This document shows, piece by piece, positions 25,229-28,379 of a stretch of DNA of 28,379 nucleotides. The notes beneath the pieces were generated by a model that worked only from the letters and a program-made list of their open reading frames with translations, had not been told where the DNA came from and ran no database searches. Location: positions 1-28,379 of the forward strand of contig JALNXG010000052.1 in NCBI GenBank assembly GCA_023230485.1, given 5' to 3'. The stretch comes from Melioribacteraceae bacterium (GTDB lineage: Bacteria; Bacteroidota; Ignavibacteria; Ignavibacteriales; Melioribacteraceae). A program made the position numbers and the translations under genes. How positions within the stretch are numbered: position 1 is the stretch's first letter; the number at the start of each line of letters is the position of its first letter.

Positions 25229-26176
25229 CTATCGTGAAGAAATGTTGTTAACCGTTTGGTTATATTCTTCAACTAATTTTTTCATCAAAACTTCCACCGG
25301 GAGAATTTCTTTAATCAGAGCCGCACCTTGTCCGGCTTCCATTAATCCTTCATCTTCATCACCTTCAAAAATTCCTTTACGTTCACGTTTAGCTCCGAGC
25401 AGCTCTCGCAATGTACCTTCATCAGCCCCTTTATTTTCGGCATCGGCAACGAGTTTTGTGAAATCATTTTTAAGTGTGCGAACTAATCCAATTTTACTTA
25501 AAATCAATGTAGTATCGTTATCCTCTGCTTCTACAACTCTTCTTTTATAATTTTCATGTGAGGAGGATTCAAGTGTTGCGGCAAAGCGAGTACCTATTTG
25601 CACGCCTTCGGCACCTAGAGCCATCGCGGCGGCTATACCCCTTCCATCTGCAATTCCCCCCGCTGCTATAACAGGAATTTTAAGCTCATCAACCAACTTC
25701 GGAATTAATGAAATTAATGTTATTTGATCTGCCCCATTATGCCCGCCTGCTTCCACACCTTCGCCTACTACTGCATCGCATCCAACGCTTTCTGCTTTGA
25801 GCGCAAACTTAAGCGATGGCACTACATGAACGACTACCATTCCGGCATTTTTTAATCTATCAATAAATTTACCCGGATGTCCCGCCGAAGAGAATGCAAT
25901 CTTAACTCCTTCATCAATTGTAACATTTATTAATTCTTCAATATCACCACGCAGCAAAGTAAGATTAACGCCGAACGGTTTATCGGTGGCTGCTTTACAT
26001 TTTTGAATATGTTCTCTTAGCAAGTCTGCTTTCATTGAGCCTGAGCCAATTAAACCAAGTCCTCCATTATTAGATACAGCCGATGCAAGACGCCAGCCGG
26101 AAGTCCAAACCATGCCGGCTTGAACGATTGGATATTTAATTCCGAGTAATTCTGTTACACGATTATTCTTCATCAT
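25229..26176 (-). CDS. FMN-dependent nitronate monooxygenase / FabK-like enoyl reductase family protein
   Basis: This 315-aa TIM-barrel flavoenzyme oxidises alkyl nitronates, or reduces enoyl-ACP if FabK-like. Visible family motifs: the N-terminal YPIVQAGM (15-22) and NNGGLGLIGSG (36-46), EGVEAGGHNG with catalytic-type His146 (139-148), AAGGIADG (171-178) and GVQIGTRF (191-198), the last two binding the FMN phosphate. The GGHNG sequence and overall order fit the broad NMO/FabK group, and the split cannot be decided here. ATG codons at 26176 and 26173 are adjacent starts. It is convergent with the S9 peptidase (3 bases between stops) and divergent from the nucleotidylyltransferase gene. Confidence 0.88.
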   Translation of the reverse strand: MMKNNRVTELLGIKYPIVQAGMVWTSGWRLASAVSNNGGLGLIGSGSMKADLLREHIQKCKAATDKPFGVNLTLLRGDIEELINVTIDEGVKIAFSSAGHPGKFIDRLKNAGMVVVHVVPSLKFALKAESVGCDAVVGEGVEAGGHNGADQITLISLIPKLVDELKIPVIAAGGIADGRGIAAAMALGAEGVQIGTRFAATLESSSHENYKRRVVEAEDNDTTLILSKIGLVRTLKNDFTKLVADAENKGADEGTLRELLGAKRERKGIFEGDEDEGLMEAGQGAALIKEILPVEVLMKKLVEEYNQTVNNISSR

Positions 26177-26189
26177 AAGTTTATATTTT

Positions 26190-26220
26190 TTTGAACTAAA
26201 AAACCTTTTACTTAATTTAT
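26190..26220 (+). promoter_or_regulatory. Weak Bacteroidota-type promoter candidate for the nucleotidylyltransferase gene
   Basis: TTTG (26190-26193) is followed after 19 bases by TAATTTAT (26213-26220), which matches TAnnTTTG at six of eight positions with correct spacing. The region between the divergent genes is almost all A/T, so a chance match is quite possible. No sigma-70 pair with 17-base spacing was found; TTGAAC and TATAAT there are 21 apart. Confidence 0.2.
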
Positions 26221-26258
26221 AATATTGTATTAATAAATTTAATAAAAGAAAGGAAAAT

Positions 26259-27236
26259 ATGAGGGCTATTATTCCTGTTGCGGGTTTTGGGACACGATTA
26301 AAACCGCATACTTATTCTTTACCGAAGGTACTTCTAAATGTCGGTGGCAAACCCATTATCGCTCACATCATAGAAAAACTCCTTGAAGAAAATATTACTA
26401 AAGCCACATTTATTATCGGCTATCTCGGCGATAAAATTTCTGAATATATAAGTAGTCATTACCCTCAATTAGAGGCTGAATATGTAGAGCAAACCGAACT
26501 GCTCGGTCTGGGGCATGCTGTTTATATGGCTACTCCGACTTTTAATGATGAAGAAGTTTTTATCGTTCTCGGTGATACAATCTTTGATGTGGAACTGCAT
26601 AAGATATTTACTCTTACTGAAAGTGCGATAGGCATTAAGGAAGTAGAAGACCCAAGTCGATTCGGTGTTACTGTTCTTGAGAATGGTTATATCATAAAGA
26701 TGGTCGAGAAACCACAAGAGCTTGTTTCTAAGTTAGCAATTGTTGGTTTGTATTATATAAAAAACGCTGCTCTGCTAACTGAATGTTTGAAAGAATTGAT
26801 CGATAAAGAGATTCAGACAAAAGGCGAATTTCAATTAACAGATGCATTACAATTAATGATAGATAAAGGGGAAAAATTAAGAACCTTCCCTGTTGAAGGA
26901 TGGTATGACTGCGGAAAGCCGGAAACATTGCTTTCTACCAATCAATTTCTCCTCACAAAAAATGGTACAAATAGAACTCCCGAAAACGTTGTAATTATCC
27001 ATCCTGTTTTTATCTCGGAAAAAGCTAAAGTTAGCAATTGTGTTTTAGGACCTTTTACAACGATAGCCTCAAATTGCATAGTTACTGATTCCGTAATTAA
27101 AAATTCCATTATCAGTCCCGGCGCACAAGTAGATAAATCGCTTCTTGATAATTCTATCATCGGAACAGATGCAGTAGTGAAAGGAAGTTTGAAAAGATTA
27201 AATGCCGGCGATTCGTCGGAAATAGAATTTTTCTAA
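26259..27236 (+). CDS. Sugar-phosphate nucleotidylyltransferase with left-handed beta-helix tail
   Basis: This 325-aa enzyme joins a sugar-1-phosphate to an NTP to make an NDP-sugar, probably dTDP- or UDP-glucose type, for envelope polysaccharides. The N-terminal signature GFGTRLKPHTYSLPKVLLNVGGKP (positions about 9-32) has the conserved Arg and Lys, and GDTIFD (105-110) holds the metal-binding Asp106. VEKP near 148 and GWYDCGKPETLL near 219 are also typical. From about 235 the sequence is rich in VxIxxxAxI-type hexapeptide repeats, forming a left-handed beta-helix tail as in long RmlA, GlmU-like and archaeal homologues. A good AGAAAGGA ribosome site precedes the ATG. metK starts 18 bases after it. 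The sugar and NTP cannot be set from sequence. Confidence 0.9.
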   Translation: MRAIIPVAGFGTRLKPHTYSLPKVLLNVGGKPIIAHIIEKLLEENITKATFIIGYLGDKISEYISSHYPQLEAEYVEQTELLGLGHAVYMATPTFNDEEVFIVLGDTIFDVELHKIFTLTESAIGIKEVEDPSRFGVTVLENGYIIKMVEKPQELVSKLAIVGLYYIKNAALLTECLKELIDKEIQTKGEFQLTDALQLMIDKGEKLRTFPVEGWYDCGKPETLLSTNQFLLTKNGTNRTPENVVIIHPVFISEKAKVSNCVLGPFTTIASNCIVTDSVIKNSIISPGAQVDKSLLDNSIIGTDAVVKGSLKRLNAGDSSEIEFF

Positions 27237-27254
27237 ATTAAGAGAGGTTATATA

Positions 27255-28379
27255 ATGTCATATTTATTTACGTCAGAATCTGTATCTGAAGGGCATCCTG
27301 ATAAAGTCTGTGATGCGATTTCCGATGGAGTTTTGGATGCAATATTTAGCGAAGACCCAAATGCAAGAGTAGCATGCGAAACATTCGTTACTACGGGACT
27401 TGTAGTTGTTGGTGGTGAAATTACTACTACAGCTTATATCGATGTAGAAAACATTGTAAGAGAAACAATTAGAAGAATCGGTTATACAAAAGCCGAATAT
27501 AGATTTGATGCAGATTCATGCGGTGTACTTAGTTCAATTAAATCACAATCACCTGATATAGCAATGGGTGTGGATACAGGTGGAGCAGGTGATCAAGGAA
27601 TCATGTTCGGATACGCTTGCAAACAGACACCTGAATTGATGCCTATGCCGATTGTATATGCACATAAGTTAGTAAAAAAATTAGCTGATTTAAGAAACAA
27701 AAATCCAAAGCTAATGCCTTATCTTCGTCCTGATGCTAAGTCCCAAGTTACAATTGAATATAGCCATGATCACAAACCATTAAGAGTGGATGCAGTTGTT
27801 ATTTCTACTCAACATGATGGCGGTGTAAAGCAATCGAGGATTAAAAAAGATGTAATTGAAAACGTAATCAAGAAAATTATTCCTGCAAAGTATTTAGATA
27901 AGAACACAAAATATTATGTGAACCCTACGGGTAATTTTGAAATCGGCGGACCTTATGGCGATACCGGTTTAACGGGAAGAAAAATAATTGTTGATACTTA
28001 TGGTGGATGGGCACCTCATGGCGGCGGAGCATTCTCCGGTAAAGACCCGACCAAAGTAGATAGAAGTGCTACATATGCTGCGCGCCACGTTGCTAAGAAT
28101 GTTGTTGCTTCAGGATTGGCAAAAGAATGCTTATTACAATTAGCTTATGCTATTGGTGTAGCACAGCCGGTATCTATATTAGTTGATACTAAAGGTACAG
28201 GAAAAATTCCTGATTCAGAAATCGCAGCAATAATAAATGAAAAAATCGATCTCACCCCTAAAGGAATTATTGAGAGATTAAAATTAAGAAGACCAATTTA
28301 TACCAAGACTGCCGCTTATGGACATTTCGGACGTAACGATAAAGATTTTACATGGGAACAATTGGATTTAGTAAATGTA
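27255..28379 (+). CDS. metK: S-adenosylmethionine synthetase (3' end outside window)
   Basis: The enzyme makes SAM from methionine and ATP in the cytosol. The frame opens at ATG 27255 after a good AGAGAGG ribosome site and remains open for 375 codons to the window edge; the normal length is about 380-400 residues, so only a short tail is missing. Motifs: SEGHPDKVCD at the start (His14, Asp16), GGAGDQGIMFGYA (about 110-122, the ATP-binding signature), then TGLTGRKIIVDTYGG (about 238-252) and GGGAFSGKDPTKVDRSA, which carries P-loop-like and catalytic Lys residues. No SAM riboswitch is visible in the 18-base gap before it, so it probably relies on the transcript of the nucleotidylyltransferase gene. 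Confidence 0.97.
   Translation, partial: MSYLFTSESVSEGHPDKVCDAISDGVLDAIFSEDPNARVACETFVTTGLVVVGGEITTTAYIDVENIVRETIRRIGYTKAEYRFDADSCGVLSSIKSQSPDIAMGVDTGGAGDQGIMFGYACKQTPELMPMPIVYAHKLVKKLADLRNKNPKLMPYLRPDAKSQVTIEYSHDHKPLRVDAVVISTQHDGGVKQSRIKKDVIENVIKKIIPAKYLDKNTKYYVNPTGNFEIGGPYGDTGLTGRKIIVDTYGGWAPHGGGAFSGKDPTKVDRSATYAARHVAKNVVASGLAKECLLQLAYAIGVAQPVSILVDTKGTGKIPDSEIAAIINEKIDLTPKGIIERLKLRRPIYTKTAAYGHFGRNDKDFTWEQLDLVNV

Noticed and set aside
26191..26223. TTGAAC and TATAAT as a sigma-70 promoter
   Set aside because: The elements are separated by 21 bases, beyond the usual 16-18.
27237..27254. SAM riboswitch before metK
   Set aside because: Only 18 bases separate metK from the preceding gene, too short for any SAM riboswitch aptamer.

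Overview
The window is an AT-rich, gene-dense bacterial chromosome segment. Protein content points to the Bacteroidota/Chlorobi (FCB) side of the tree, and an Ignavibacteria-like lineage fits best: a DUF3109 cysteine-cluster protein, an M64 secreted metallopeptidase, DUF4159/DUF4175 and DUF362/DUF6599 proteins, an HslV with a short propeptide, and weak Shine-Dalgarno sequences mixed with a few strong ones. This placement is inference from gene families, not from a marker-gene comparison. No tRNA, rRNA, CRISPR array, insertion sequence or prophage gene was found.

Layout. 1-298: the 3' end of an ABC-2 type (NatB-like) permease and its terminator. 342-670: a small unknown gene whose 3' end lies in an inverted repeat shared with the convergent neighbour. 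672-6784, minus strand: four closely spaced genes, transcribed as RluA-type pseudouridine synthase, RsbU-type PP2C phosphatase, ClC anion transporter with CBS and RCK_C domains, and Zn/Cd/Pb-type P1B ATPase. The first three are coupled (ATGA overlap, then a 2-nt gap). 6820-7030: an internally deleted FAD oxidoreductase remnant. 7108-16336, plus strand: DUF3109 protein, rpoN (sigma-54), an isoprenylcysteine methyltransferase-like membrane protein, hslV, hslU, valS, then two exported proteins, DUF362 and DUF6599. 16479-17550: a PLP threonine dehydratase/serine racemase-like gene, then a tiny secreted ORF. 17555-19087, minus: M64 peptidase with its terminator. 19128-23172, plus: DUF4159 and a very large DUF4175 coiled-coil protein. 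23265-25225: a structured leader and an S9-family peptidase lipoprotein. 25229-26176, minus: FMN-dependent nitronate monooxygenase/FabK-like enzyme. 26259-28379, plus: a sugar-phosphate nucleotidylyltransferase and metK, which runs off the end.

How the genes work together. The central block is housekeeping: sigma-54, the HslUV protease, ValRS and SAM synthetase. Around it are cell-envelope functions: ion and metal transport, exported unknown proteins, two exported peptidases and a large membrane-anchored coiled-coil protein. No complete undescribed system is evident. The best leads are the exported DUF362-DUF6599 pair, the DUF4159-DUF4175 pair, the ClC with a non-canonical proton site beside a PP2C phosphatase, the S9 peptidase lacking its usual catalytic Asp behind a strong hairpin, and two remnants (6820-7030 and possibly 17449-17550) that suggest gene loss by deletion.
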